A DNA stretch of 5,894 bases, from assembly GCA_029934845.1 (NCBI GenBank), contig JAOZLN010000168.1, forward strand, positions 1 to 5,894, written 5' to 3'. The position numbers were made by a program, and so were the translations under genes. The notes under the pieces were generated by a model, which was not told the DNA's origin, did not search any database, and saw only the letters and a program-made list of their open reading frames with translations. This document shows positions 1 to 5,881 of the stretch, in pieces; the stretch's first letter is position 1, and each line of letters opens with the position of its first letter. Source of the DNA: Candidatus Sabulitectum sp. (GTDB lineage Bacteria; Fermentibacterota; Fermentibacteria; Fermentibacterales; JCC-6).

Positions 1-294
1 ATTAAAACCGGGGTAATCCACCAGAAGAATACAGTCTGGTTTTTCCTTAGAACAAAGAGCCTTTAGTTCTTCCTCCAGTTTGTGGAATTTTCCCAGTGAT
101 CTGATTATCTCCATGAAGCCCATAACAGCGTAATCACTGAGGTTATGTGTGATCTCTACTCCCTCAGATGCCAATCTGCTTCCACCAAGACCAAAAGCCT
201 TGAAGTCACCGTTGAGGCGCTTTTTCAGAGCAGAAATAACCTCTGCGGCTCTCTGGTCACCTGATACTTCTCCTGCGGATACCAGTATTTTCAT
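1..294 (-). CDS. lpxB: Lipid A disaccharide synthase LpxB, N-terminal 98 residues (cut by window edge)
   Basis: LpxB condenses UDP-2,3-diacylglucosamine with lipid X (2,3-diacyl-GlcN-1-phosphate) to give the lipid A disaccharide, at the inner face of the inner membrane. I translated the 98 visible residues from the minus strand. They begin MKILVSAGEVSGD, the family's N-terminal nucleotide-sugar fold with its AGExSGD motif, followed by a GLGGSRLASEG segment, YAVMGFMEII near residues 57-66, and KPDCILLVDYPGFN at the window edge. All of these align by eye with the E. coli LpxB N-terminus (GETSGD, AVMGIVEVL, KPDVFVGIDAPDFN). The remaining three quarters or so of the protein lies beyond base 1. 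The ATG overlaps the stop of the upstream Gfo/Idh gene (ATGA), and there is no Shine-Dalgarno just ahead of it, so translation probably depends on coupling. The identity is secure; integrity of the missing part cannot be judged. Confidence 0.95.
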   Translation of the reverse strand, partial: MKILVSAGEVSGDQRAAEVISALKKRLNGDFKAFGLGGSRLASEGVEITHNLSDYAVMGFMEIIRSLGKFHKLEEELKALCSKEKPDCILLVDYPGFN

Positions 295-1208
295 GGGAGT
301 GCCAGGAGGCTCTTCTCTGATTTCTCCAGAATTGTTGTTGCGGCTCTCAGTGCCTCCAGCCCCTGTCTGCCCGAAACAGCAACCGGCGTCCCATCCGAGA
401 CAGCACTGAGGAAACTGCTTATCTCCGCGGTCAGGGCATCACCCTCTAAAACATTCATTGGCACAGGAACGATCATGCCTTTGTCCAGCTTCAATGCTGT
501 GACCTTCCTGTCACCAAAATCTACAGAAATGTAACCGTGCTTCTGAAAGAAACGAAGTTTCCTCTTGGGTTCAGTTGATATTCTGCTTGCTGTCAGGTTA
601 GCCACAGCACCGTTCTCAAAGAGAATTCTGGCATTACAGATATCAACGGTTTCTGTAAGTACCGGAACACCGGAAGCGTGAATCTCTGCAACAGGTGACT
701 TGGCTTTCCACAACACAATATCTATATCATGGATCATCAGATCCATTACCACAGAAACATCTGTACAGCGCACATTGAAGCCCGCCATTCTGTGCCCTTC
801 CATAAATATCGGTTTATCAACAGCACTGCCGGCTGCGATCATTGCAGGATTAAATCTCTCAATGTGCCCTACAGCAAGAACAAGATTCTTTTCCTCTGCG
901 ATTCTCACCATTTCCTCGCCCTGTTCAGTTGTGGCTGCTATGGGCTTTTCCACAAGAACAGGTACATTACCGTTAAGAGCTTTAATCACTACATCGTAGT
1001 GAGCTGATGTGGTACAGGCAGCATCCAGAGCATCCGCCCAGTCTACAAGTTCTTCCAGAGAGCCTGCAGCACGAATTCCAAGTTCCTCGGAAACCTTCTT
1101 TAATCTGGCCGGGTCTGTGTCATGGATCATTACGTCATCCACCAGTGTTTTCATTATTCTGGCATGGTGATAGCCCAGATGACCAACTCCGGTCACTCCT
1201 GCTTTCAT
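291..1208 (-). CDS. Gfo/Idh/MocA-family NAD(P)-dependent oxidoreductase, lpx-linked (UDP-GlcNAc 3-dehydrogenase GnnA-like)
   Basis: A 305-residue dehydrogenase with an N-terminal Rossmann domain (GVGHLG, residues 7-12), the family EKP motif (E87-K88-P89) and the C-terminal sugar-binding domain carrying D156-x3-H160-D161 (DLMIHDID), where the catalytic His is expected. The stretch GHIERFNPA (114-122) and DLMIHDID are, from my knowledge of the family, typical of members encoded in lpx clusters. In Acidithiobacillus and Leptospira such a protein, GnnA, oxidises the 3-OH of UDP-GlcNAc so that GnnB can transaminate it, giving lipid A with amide-linked chains at position 3. The position immediately before lpxB fits that role, but no DegT-type GnnB is present here, so the exact substrate is inferred. 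The start ATG directly abuts the ltaE stop and is preceded by AAGGAG at 6-nt spacing. The family is certain; the GnnA role is tentative. Confidence 0.85.
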   Translation of the reverse strand: MKAGVTGVGHLGYHHARIMKTLVDDVMIHDTDPARLKKVSEELGIRAAGSLEELVDWADALDAACTTSAHYDVVIKALNGNVPVLVEKPIAATTEQGEEMVRIAEEKNLVLAVGHIERFNPAMIAAGSAVDKPIFMEGHRMAGFNVRCTDVSVVMDLMIHDIDIVLWKAKSPVAEIHASGVPVLTETVDICNARILFENGAVANLTASRISTEPKRKLRFFQKHGYISVDFGDRKVTALKLDKGMIVPVPMNVLEGDALTAEISSFLSAVSDGTPVAVSGRQGLEALRAATTILEKSEKSLLALP

Positions 1209-2240
1209 CTAAATCTCCTTTTTTATTAGTTTTACTGCTTCATCAATGTTTTGTGTATCCAGCGAAAGATGCGTTACAAAACGCACCGAACTGCTGTCAA
1301 GGGACAATACTGACAGACCAAGGGTCTTAAGCCTGGAAACCAGATCATCAGCGTGGCCGGTCTCTGTTTTAAGAAAAACTATATTGGTATCGATAGTCTC
1401 AATTTCTACTTCAAACCTGCCTGTGGACTTGAATGCCTCAGCAAGCCTTCGGGCGCTTTGGTGAGTCTGTTGCAGCCGGGGAAGGTTGTGCTCCAGAGCG
1501 TAGAGGCATGCTCCTCCGAGAATTCCCGCCTGCCGCATCCCTCCACCCATTCTTTTTCTGAACCACCTGGCCTTGCTGATCATGTCTGCAGACCCTGTAA
1601 CCATGGAACCCACAGGTGCTCCAAGCGCCTTGGAGAAACAAACAGAAACCATATCAAAGGGTCGGGCAAGTTCCTTCATAGAAATTCCCGTTGCCGCATG
1701 AGCATGCCAGAGACGGGCACCGTCAAGATATGTTCTTATTCCCATGGAATGAGCATAAGAGCATGCTTCAGAAACTTCATCTTTCGGAAGGATCCTGCCA
1801 CCCAGAAGGTTGTGTGTGTTCTCAAGAGCAAGAACAGAAATCGGAGCTCTGTGGATATTCTCTGCCACATCCAGAACCTGTCTTATATCTTCCACCGGGA
1901 TCATGCCGTCTGCCCTTTCGTTCATGCGATGCAGCTGCAAGCCGCAGTTCAAGGCAAACTGATCCCCCTCGAAATTATAGATATGGCTTTCTGTTCCGCA
2001 TAGAATTCTTTCTCCGGGTGCTGCAAGCGATCTTATGGCAAGGCCATTGCCCATGGTTCCCGAAGGCACAAACAATCCTGCATCCTTGCCAAGCATTTCA
2101 GCCACTTGTGCTTCAAGAGCATTAATAGTGGGGTCTTCTCTGAACACATCATCTCCCACTGGGGCTTCGGCCATGGCTCTTCTCATTTCAAGAGAAGGAG
2201 TAGAGAAAGTATCACTTCTAAGTTCAAGATCACAGCTCAT
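1209..2240 (-). CDS. ltaE: Low-specificity L-threonine aldolase
   Basis: A PLP-dependent fold-type I enzyme of the beta-eliminating lyase/threonine aldolase family. It cleaves L-threonine or L-allo-threonine to glycine and acetaldehyde, reversibly, in the cytosol. The 343-residue product has the family signatures in order: LRSDTFSTPS (7-16), VGDDVFREDPT (28-38), PSGTMGN (59-65), H86 in the position that stacks on PLP, ENTHNLLGG (140-148), DGARL (173-177), SKALGAPVGS with the Schiff-base lysine K204, GGGMRQAGIL (232-241) and R320 in VRFVTHL. All key residues of E. coli LtaE seem conserved. The frame is open to an ATG at 2288, but I chose the ATG at 2240. It has GGAG 4 nt upstream, it matches the usual N-terminus, and the longer version would add residues unlike the family and overlap ddl. 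It lies 1 bp after the ddl stop, in an otherwise envelope-related operon. Confidence 0.93.
   Translation of the reverse strand: MSCDLELRSDTFSTPSLEMRRAMAEAPVGDDVFREDPTINALEAQVAEMLGKDAGLFVPSGTMGNGLAIRSLAAPGERILCGTESHIYNFEGDQFALNCGLQLHRMNERADGMIPVEDIRQVLDVAENIHRAPISVLALENTHNLLGGRILPKDEVSEACSYAHSMGIRTYLDGARLWHAHAATGISMKELARPFDMVSVCFSKALGAPVGSMVTGSADMISKARWFRKRMGGGMRQAGILGGACLYALEHNLPRLQQTHQSARRLAEAFKSTGRFEVEIETIDTNIVFLKTETGHADDLVSRLKTLGLSVLSLDSSSVRFVTHLSLDTQNIDEAVKLIKKEI
1215..1220 (-). promoter_or_regulatory. Ribosome binding site of the Gfo/Idh gene
   Basis: AAGGAG on the minus strand, 6 nt before the ATG at 1208. It lies within the last sense codons of ltaE (Lys-Glu-Ile-stop), so it supports both the start choice and tight coupling of the two genes. 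Confidence 0.75.
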
Positions 2241-2241
2241 A

Positions 2242-3258
2242 TCACTCCAGACCCAGGCCGTACTCGGCCCTTGAAAGTGCTTCATCAAGAATGAAACTTA
2301 GCAATTCTCCGGAACGCATTCCAGTTGCCTCCCATAGTTTTGGGAACATACTTATGCTTGTAAACCCCGGTATTGTGTTTACCTCGTTAAGCCAGACTCC
2401 TTCAGAATTCATCAGAAAATCAACCCTGGCAAAGCCACGGCCACCAAGAAGACGAAAAGCACTCTCGGCCATTATTCTGATGTTCTCGGCTTGAGAAGCA
2501 GACAAACTTGCAGGAATGGCGAGTTCAGAGTCATCACACTGATACTTTGCTGTGTAGTCATACCATTCCCTGCCTGGAAGAACTTCACCGGGTACAGAAC
2601 TGAATATCTGAAAACCGTTACCAACCACACTGACCTCAATTTCCCTGGGAGAATCAACAGCTTTCTCGATGAGGATCATGGAATCATACTCGGCAGCAAC
2701 TTTTATTGCTGCTGCCAGCTCTTCAGCAGTGTTCGCCTTTCCAACGCCAACGCTGGAACCAAGTCTTGATGGTTTAACGAACAGTGGGAATCCCAGGCGG
2801 GCTATCTCTTCTTTAAGAGACTCAAGTGAAGAATTCTTACTTTCATCAAGAAATACCCATGGTACCACTGGAATTGAAGCGTGGGAAGCCAGCTTTTTAA
2901 ATGTGTGTTTTTCCATTGCTACCGAAGATCCCATTACGGGCACGCCTGCGCACGGCCATCCTGCTGTGGCACAAAGCCCCTGAACAGTACCATCCTCTCC
3001 GTAAGAACCATGAAGAACCGGAAAAACAACATCAAAAGAGATTGTGTTTCCCCCGTGGAGCAGCCTCCATGGAACAGACCCTGCTTCAAAGACCACGATA
3101 TCGGAAGAACCAGCCGGAGCCCAGGCTCCATCCTGTCTGATGATCACATCAGTAACAGTATGCCCGGCAGCTTTAAGCTCACTGGATACCCATTTCGCAG
3201 AAAGAAGACTTATCTCCCTTTCTGCTGACCTTCCTCCTGACAGAACCAGAACATTCAC
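2242..3258 (-). CDS. ddl: D-alanine--D-alanine ligase
   Basis: An ATP-grasp ligase that joins two D-alanines for the peptidoglycan stem peptide, in the cytosol. It has 338 residues, between the lengths of E. coli DdlB and DdlA. Visible motifs are the N-terminal SGGRSAEREISL (7-18, with the substrate-binding Glu E13), HGSYGEDG (83-90), the ATP-grasp lysines near K117 and K162, KPSRLGSSVGVGK (162-174), the omega loop YDYTAKY (233-239), RVD (278-280), and ENT-type metal site E292-V-N294-TIPG. The YDYxAKY loop matches D-Ala-D-Ala ligases rather than the VanA/VanB D-Ala-D-Lac type, so vancomycin resistance is not indicated. The start codon is GTG, preceded by a strong AAGGAGG at 5-nt spacing; no ATG occurs in frame upstream before a stop. 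It is the first gene of the ddl-ltaE-Gfo/Idh-lpxB operon. Confidence 0.96.
   Translation of the reverse strand: MNVLVLSGGRSAEREISLLSAKWVSSELKAAGHTVTDVIIRQDGAWAPAGSSDIVVFEAGSVPWRLLHGGNTISFDVVFPVLHGSYGEDGTVQGLCATAGWPCAGVPVMGSSVAMEKHTFKKLASHASIPVVPWVFLDESKNSSLESLKEEIARLGFPLFVKPSRLGSSVGVGKANTAEELAAAIKVAAEYDSMILIEKAVDSPREIEVSVVGNGFQIFSSVPGEVLPGREWYDYTAKYQCDDSELAIPASLSASQAENIRIMAESAFRLLGGRGFARVDFLMNSEGVWLNEVNTIPGFTSISMFPKLWEATGMRSGELLSFILDEALSRAEYGLGLE
2245..2248 (-). promoter_or_regulatory. Ribosome binding site deciding the ltaE start
   Basis: GGAG on the minus strand sits 4 nt ahead of the ATG at 2240, inside the final codons of ddl. The alternative ATG at 2288 has no purine-rich site before it, so this element decides in favour of the shorter protein. 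Confidence 0.65.
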
Positions 3259-3263
3259 AGAAA

Positions 3264-3270
3264 CCTCCTT
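3264..3270 (-). promoter_or_regulatory. Ribosome binding site of ddl
   Basis: AAGGAGG on the minus strand, 5 nt before the GTG at 3258. It is a near-perfect match to the anti-Shine-Dalgarno and supports use of the non-ATG start. Confidence 0.85.
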
Positions 3271-3287
3271 GTTTGCCGGTATGCGTA

Positions 3288-3317
3288 ATTATAAAGCAGT
3301 GGAACATGAAAGGTCTA
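3288..3317 (-). promoter_or_regulatory. Predicted sigma-70-type promoter of the ddl operon
   Basis: Reading the minus strand, a perfect -10 hexamer TATAAT (3293-3288) is preceded after 18 bp by TAGACC (3317-3312), a 4-of-6 match to the -35 consensus. Transcription would begin near 3281, leaving a leader of about 23 nt that contains the ddl Shine-Dalgarno. This is a motif match only. Confidence 0.5.
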
Positions 3318-3324
3318 TCTTTGG

Positions 3325-3346
3325 TATATTTCCCCAATACTATAAA
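3325..3346 (+). promoter_or_regulatory. Possible -10 region for the epimerase-gmhB operon
   Basis: The plus strand here offers two -10-like hexamers, TATATT (3325-3330) and TATAAA (3341-3346). Neither has a convincing -35 at the proper distance; the best is GGAACA at 3301-3306 ahead of TATATT, matching only its last three bases. A promoter must serve this divergent gene pair somewhere in 3259-3371, but its exact position is uncertain. Confidence 0.25.
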
Positions 3347-3359
3347 AACAACTAGTCTC

Positions 3360-3364
3360 GGAGG
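3360..3364 (+). promoter_or_regulatory. Ribosome binding site of the epimerase gene
   Basis: GGAGG, 7 nt before the TTG at 3372. An in-frame TAA at 3369-3371 immediately precedes that TTG, so the site and the stop together fix the start codon. Confidence 0.8.
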
Positions 3365-3371
3365 TTGGTAA

Positions 3372-4310
3372 TTGAAGATTCTTATCACAGGTGGAGCAGG
3401 TTTTATCGGATCCAACATAGCTGACACCCTTAACGAAGCCGGGCATTCTGTACACGTAATGGATGACCTTTCCACAGGGTTTCGTGAGAATGTAAATGAA
3501 GGCATCACACTTCATGAGCTGGATATAAGGTCTGAAGAAGCTGCAAAGCTTATTGAGAACGGCAGTTTTGATATTGTGTGTCACCACGCAGCTCAGATGG
3601 ATGTTCGCAGATCAGTCCGTGAGCCTCAGTTCGACGCCGATGTAAACATCAAGGGCACTCTCAACATTCTTGAGGCTGCTGTCAGGGGCAAGGTAAAAAG
3701 AGTTGTCTATGCCTCCACAGGGGGCGCTGTATACGGAGAACCTCAGTACATTCCTGTAAAAGAAGATCACCCCATCAACCCGATCTGCCACTACGGAATT
3801 AGCAAACACACAGTGGAACACTATCTGTATCTTTACAAGTATCTCTACAACCTGGGTTATGTCGTTCTTAGATACCCCAATGTTTACGGCCCACGGCAGA
3901 ATCCATTCGGAGAGGCAGGAGTTACGGCAATATTCACTGTAAAGTACCTCGGTGGAGAAGCTCCAGTGATCAACGGAGATGGTCAGCAGCTTCGTGACTA
4001 TGTCCATGTTAAAGACATTGCCATGGCAAATATGGCAGCCATGGATCTGTCCAGATCAGATATTGAAGGAGAAATATTTAATATAGGCTGGGGTATTGGC
4101 AGCTCTGTGGAAGAACTTGACAGAATCATTCGGGGATATGTTGGAACAAACGTAAAACCGTCGTACGGACCTGCTCTTGCAGAAGAAATTCTGAAAGTGG
4201 CACTGGATCCAGCCAAAGCAAATTCAATTCTTGGATGGAAAGCTCAGATTCCATTCGAAGACGGCCTTGAGGATCTTGTGGAGTTCCACAGGAACAAAAT
4301 GCAAAAATGA
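3372..4310 (+). CDS. GalE-like NAD-dependent nucleotide-sugar 4-epimerase (extended SDR)
   Basis: A 312-residue extended short-chain dehydrogenase, probably interconverting UDP-glucose/UDP-galactose or the N-acetyl forms for LPS or other glycans. It shows GGAGFIGSN (7-15) for NAD binding, the acidic pair D31-D32 ending beta-2 (favouring NAD over NADP), HHAAQMDVRRS (71-81), S115-T116, the catalytic Y141-x3-K145 (YGISK), NVYGPRQNPFGEAG (170-183), and LRDYVHVKD with R208, equivalent to a phosphate-binding Arg of E. coli GalE. The later R-x-G-E motif that usually also binds the diphosphate reads L269-A-E-E here, which is unusual. The start is TTG with GGAGG ahead; a stop codon directly upstream excludes a longer form. 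The stop overlaps the gmhB ATG by 4 bp. The family is certain; the exact sugar is not, so I give no symbol. The HldD type is less likely given the YGISKHTVEHYL region. Confidence 0.88.
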   Translation: MKILITGGAGFIGSNIADTLNEAGHSVHVMDDLSTGFRENVNEGITLHELDIRSEEAAKLIENGSFDIVCHHAAQMDVRRSVREPQFDADVNIKGTLNILEAAVRGKVKRVVYASTGGAVYGEPQYIPVKEDHPINPICHYGISKHTVEHYLYLYKYLYNLGYVVLRYPNVYGPRQNPFGEAGVTAIFTVKYLGGEAPVINGDGQQLRDYVHVKDIAMANMAAMDLSRSDIEGEIFNIGWGIGSSVEELDRIIRGYVGTNVKPSYGPALAEEILKVALDPAKANSILGWKAQIPFEDGLEDLVEFHRNKMQK

Positions 4311-4858
4311 AACTGCCGGTATTCCTGGATCGTGACGGTGTTATCAATGAGAACAGATCAGACTATGTAAAAACACCGGCAGAATGGGTGCCCATCCCCG
4401 GAGCAATTGCTGCTGCTGCCATTCTTCACAGAGCAGGTCATCCACTTGTTGTTGTTACCAACCAGTCGGGAATTGGAAGAGGTTACTACACCTCGGAAGC
4501 GGTGGAATCCATTCACACGGTAATGCAGAATGCATTTGCAGCAGCGGAGATCCCTGCTGTGCCCGTTATGTATTGCCCCCACCACCCGGATGAAAGATGC
4601 AGTTGCAGAAAACCGGGAACAGGAATGATCGACCAGGCTAGATCAGAATATAAATTACCTGATGGCGGCTGGATGATTGGAGACGCCCACAGCGATATGG
4701 AACTGGGTCGAAGAGCCGGACTGATAACAATTCTTGTTCTTACCGGCAGGGGTATGGATCAGCTGGAAATGATCAGGGCGGAGAACCTGAAAATGCCGGA
4801 TCATGTTACCGACTCTCTGGTCTCCGCCGTTAAGATCATTCTTTCTCTTACTCCATAG
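4307..4858 (+). CDS. gmhB: D-glycero-D-manno-heptose 1,7-bisphosphate 7-phosphatase (HAD family)
   Basis: GmhB removes the 7-phosphate of heptose 1,7-bisphosphate on the way to ADP-heptose for the LPS inner core (or GDP-heptose for S-layer or capsule glycans). The 183-residue length is typical. Visible features are the HAD nucleophile motif FLDRDGVIN (6-14; D8 and D10), TNQSGIGRG (51-59), the zinc loop C90-x-H92-x5-C98-x-C100, the following R101-K102 that binds substrate, and motif IV IGDAHSDM (124-131; D126 and D130). The zinc loop is shorter than in E. coli GmhB but keeps all four ligands. The related histidinol phosphatase (HisB N-domain) is the main alternative, but the stand-alone form next to a sugar epimerase favours GmhB. 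The ATG lies inside the epimerase stop (ATGA), with only a weak, distant GGA upstream, so coupling is likely. The anomer preference cannot be read from sequence. Confidence 0.9.
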   Translation: MKLPVFLDRDGVINENRSDYVKTPAEWVPIPGAIAAAAILHRAGHPLVVVTNQSGIGRGYYTSEAVESIHTVMQNAFAAAEIPAVPVMYCPHHPDERCSCRKPGTGMIDQARSEYKLPDGGWMIGDAHSDMELGRRAGLITILVLTGRGMDQLEMIRAENLKMPDHVTDSLVSAVKIILSLTP

Positions 4859-5870
4859 CAAAAATAGTCACAAGATCAATTGTTGCCTTTATACCATTCT
4901 CATGGGTTCTTTCAATGGCATGGGAAGTATCTACGCCCGGACCCACAAGCGCATGCCTGGCATCCAGCCCCATCCTCATTGCTGCTCCGGCATCTGATCC
5001 GTAAAATGGGAAGGTATCAACCACATAGGAAATGCCATTCATCTCTGCCAGATTGATAAGATGTTTTGTCAGCTCATAGTTGTAAGGCCCTGAACTGTCC
5101 GCTGCACAGATCGTTACCTTCTTCTCATCTGAAGTTTGATCTGCCCCGCAGACACCCATATCCACCGCTAGGAAATCCGAGACCTTTTCCGGTACCCACC
5201 CGGCAGCCCCGTGGCCGACCTCTTCATGAACGGTGAATAGAAAGTGAATATTCCTCTGGGGTTTTACTTTCTGCTTTACAAGACTCTCTGCCACACCTAC
5301 CAGTACAGCCACACCTGCTTTGTCATCAATGTGTCTGCTTTTAATGTATCCGCTTTTTAAGTGCAAAGCCCTGGGCTCAAAGTGAATGTAGTTCCCCACA
5401 CTGATACCCAGCTCTTTTACCGCATCCGAAGAACCAGCAGCATCGTCAAGCCTTATATACATCTCTTCGTGGCTTCTTTTTGCGCTGCTTTTTTCTCTGC
5501 CATGAGCGTGTACAGAGGTTTTTGAATAAAGAATTGTTCCGGGAACCAGTTTACCTGTAAATGTTTCAACCTGACAATACTCACCTTCAATACTGCCTGC
5601 GGTGAAGCCGCCTATACAATGATACTTGAGATAGCCTTCGGAAGTGATTCTGGACACCACCGCTCCCAGTGTATCAATATGAGCACTGATAATTACCGAG
5701 TCTTCTGTGGTGCCTTTCATAGTGGCGAACAGAGAGCCCTTGCGAGTCACTTTGACTTCAAGACCAAGAGACTCCATTCTTGTTTTAACCATCTCTGCTG
5801 CCAGATCTGTATTTCCGGTTACGCTTCTGGTTCTAAGAAGCTGCATAAGAAATTCCAGTGTATTCTGCAT
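4848..5870 (-). CDS. M42-family zinc metallo-aminopeptidase
   Basis: A 340-residue cytosolic di-metal peptidase of clan MH (M42: glutamyl aminopeptidase, FrvX, YsdC, TET-like), which usually forms large tetrahedral complexes that trim peptides. Expected ligands are visible: H64-x-D66 (SAHIDTLGAVV), D182 in SRHIDDKAGVA bridging the two metals, the E216-E217 pair in VHEEVGHGA (general base and ligand), D237 in VDMG, and a final His in the GPGVDTSHAIERTH segment (H317 or H323). The segments SSGPYNYELT and FPFYGSDAGAA resemble the M42 subgroup that includes the peptidase of the N-acetylglutaminylglutamine amide (NAGGN) osmoprotectant clusters, but no other gene of that system is in view. The ATG follows AAGGGA at 5 nt. 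It converges on gmhB with an 11-bp 3' overlap. Family assignment is strong; the natural substrate is unknown. Confidence 0.92.
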   Translation of the reverse strand: MQNTLEFLMQLLRTRSVTGNTDLAAEMVKTRMESLGLEVKVTRKGSLFATMKGTTEDSVIISAHIDTLGAVVSRITSEGYLKYHCIGGFTAGSIEGEYCQVETFTGKLVPGTILYSKTSVHAHGREKSSAKRSHEEMYIRLDDAAGSSDAVKELGISVGNYIHFEPRALHLKSGYIKSRHIDDKAGVAVLVGVAESLVKQKVKPQRNIHFLFTVHEEVGHGAAGWVPEKVSDFLAVDMGVCGADQTSDEKKVTICAADSSGPYNYELTKHLINLAEMNGISYVVDTFPFYGSDAGAAMRMGLDARHALVGPGVDTSHAIERTHENGIKATIDLVTIFAME

Positions 5871-5875
5871 AAATT

Positions 5876-5881
5876 TCCCTT
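5876..5881 (-). promoter_or_regulatory. Probable ribosome binding site of the M42 peptidase gene
   Basis: AAGGGA on the minus strand, 5 nt before the ATG at 5870. It is a moderate match. Only 13 more bases are visible upstream, so the promoter or an operon partner cannot be seen. Confidence 0.5.

Noticed and set aside
1353..2003. Plus-strand open frame of 216 codons opposite ltaE
   Set aside because: It lies wholly antisense to a strongly supported threonine aldolase gene, its product has no recognisable motif, and it is best explained as a codon-bias shadow.
2241..2288. Longer N-terminus for LtaE starting at the ATG at 2288
   Set aside because: There is no ribosome binding site before it, it overlaps ddl by 47 bp, and its 16 extra residues are absent from typical threonine aldolases; the ATG at 2240 has GGAG in place.
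2242..3258. Ddl as a VanA-type D-Ala-D-Lac ligase (glycopeptide resistance)
   Set aside because: The omega loop reads YDYTAKY as in D-Ala-D-Ala ligases, and no vanH- or vanX-like gene is present.
3324..3340. Imperfect inverted repeat GTAT...ATAC as a possible operator
   Set aside because: The arms are only 4 bp with mismatches beyond, which is expected by chance in an AT-rich promoter region.
3612..4007. Minus-strand open frame of 131 codons opposite the epimerase gene
   Set aside because: It is antisense to a clear SDR epimerase whose motifs run through the whole region; the predicted peptide has no domain features.
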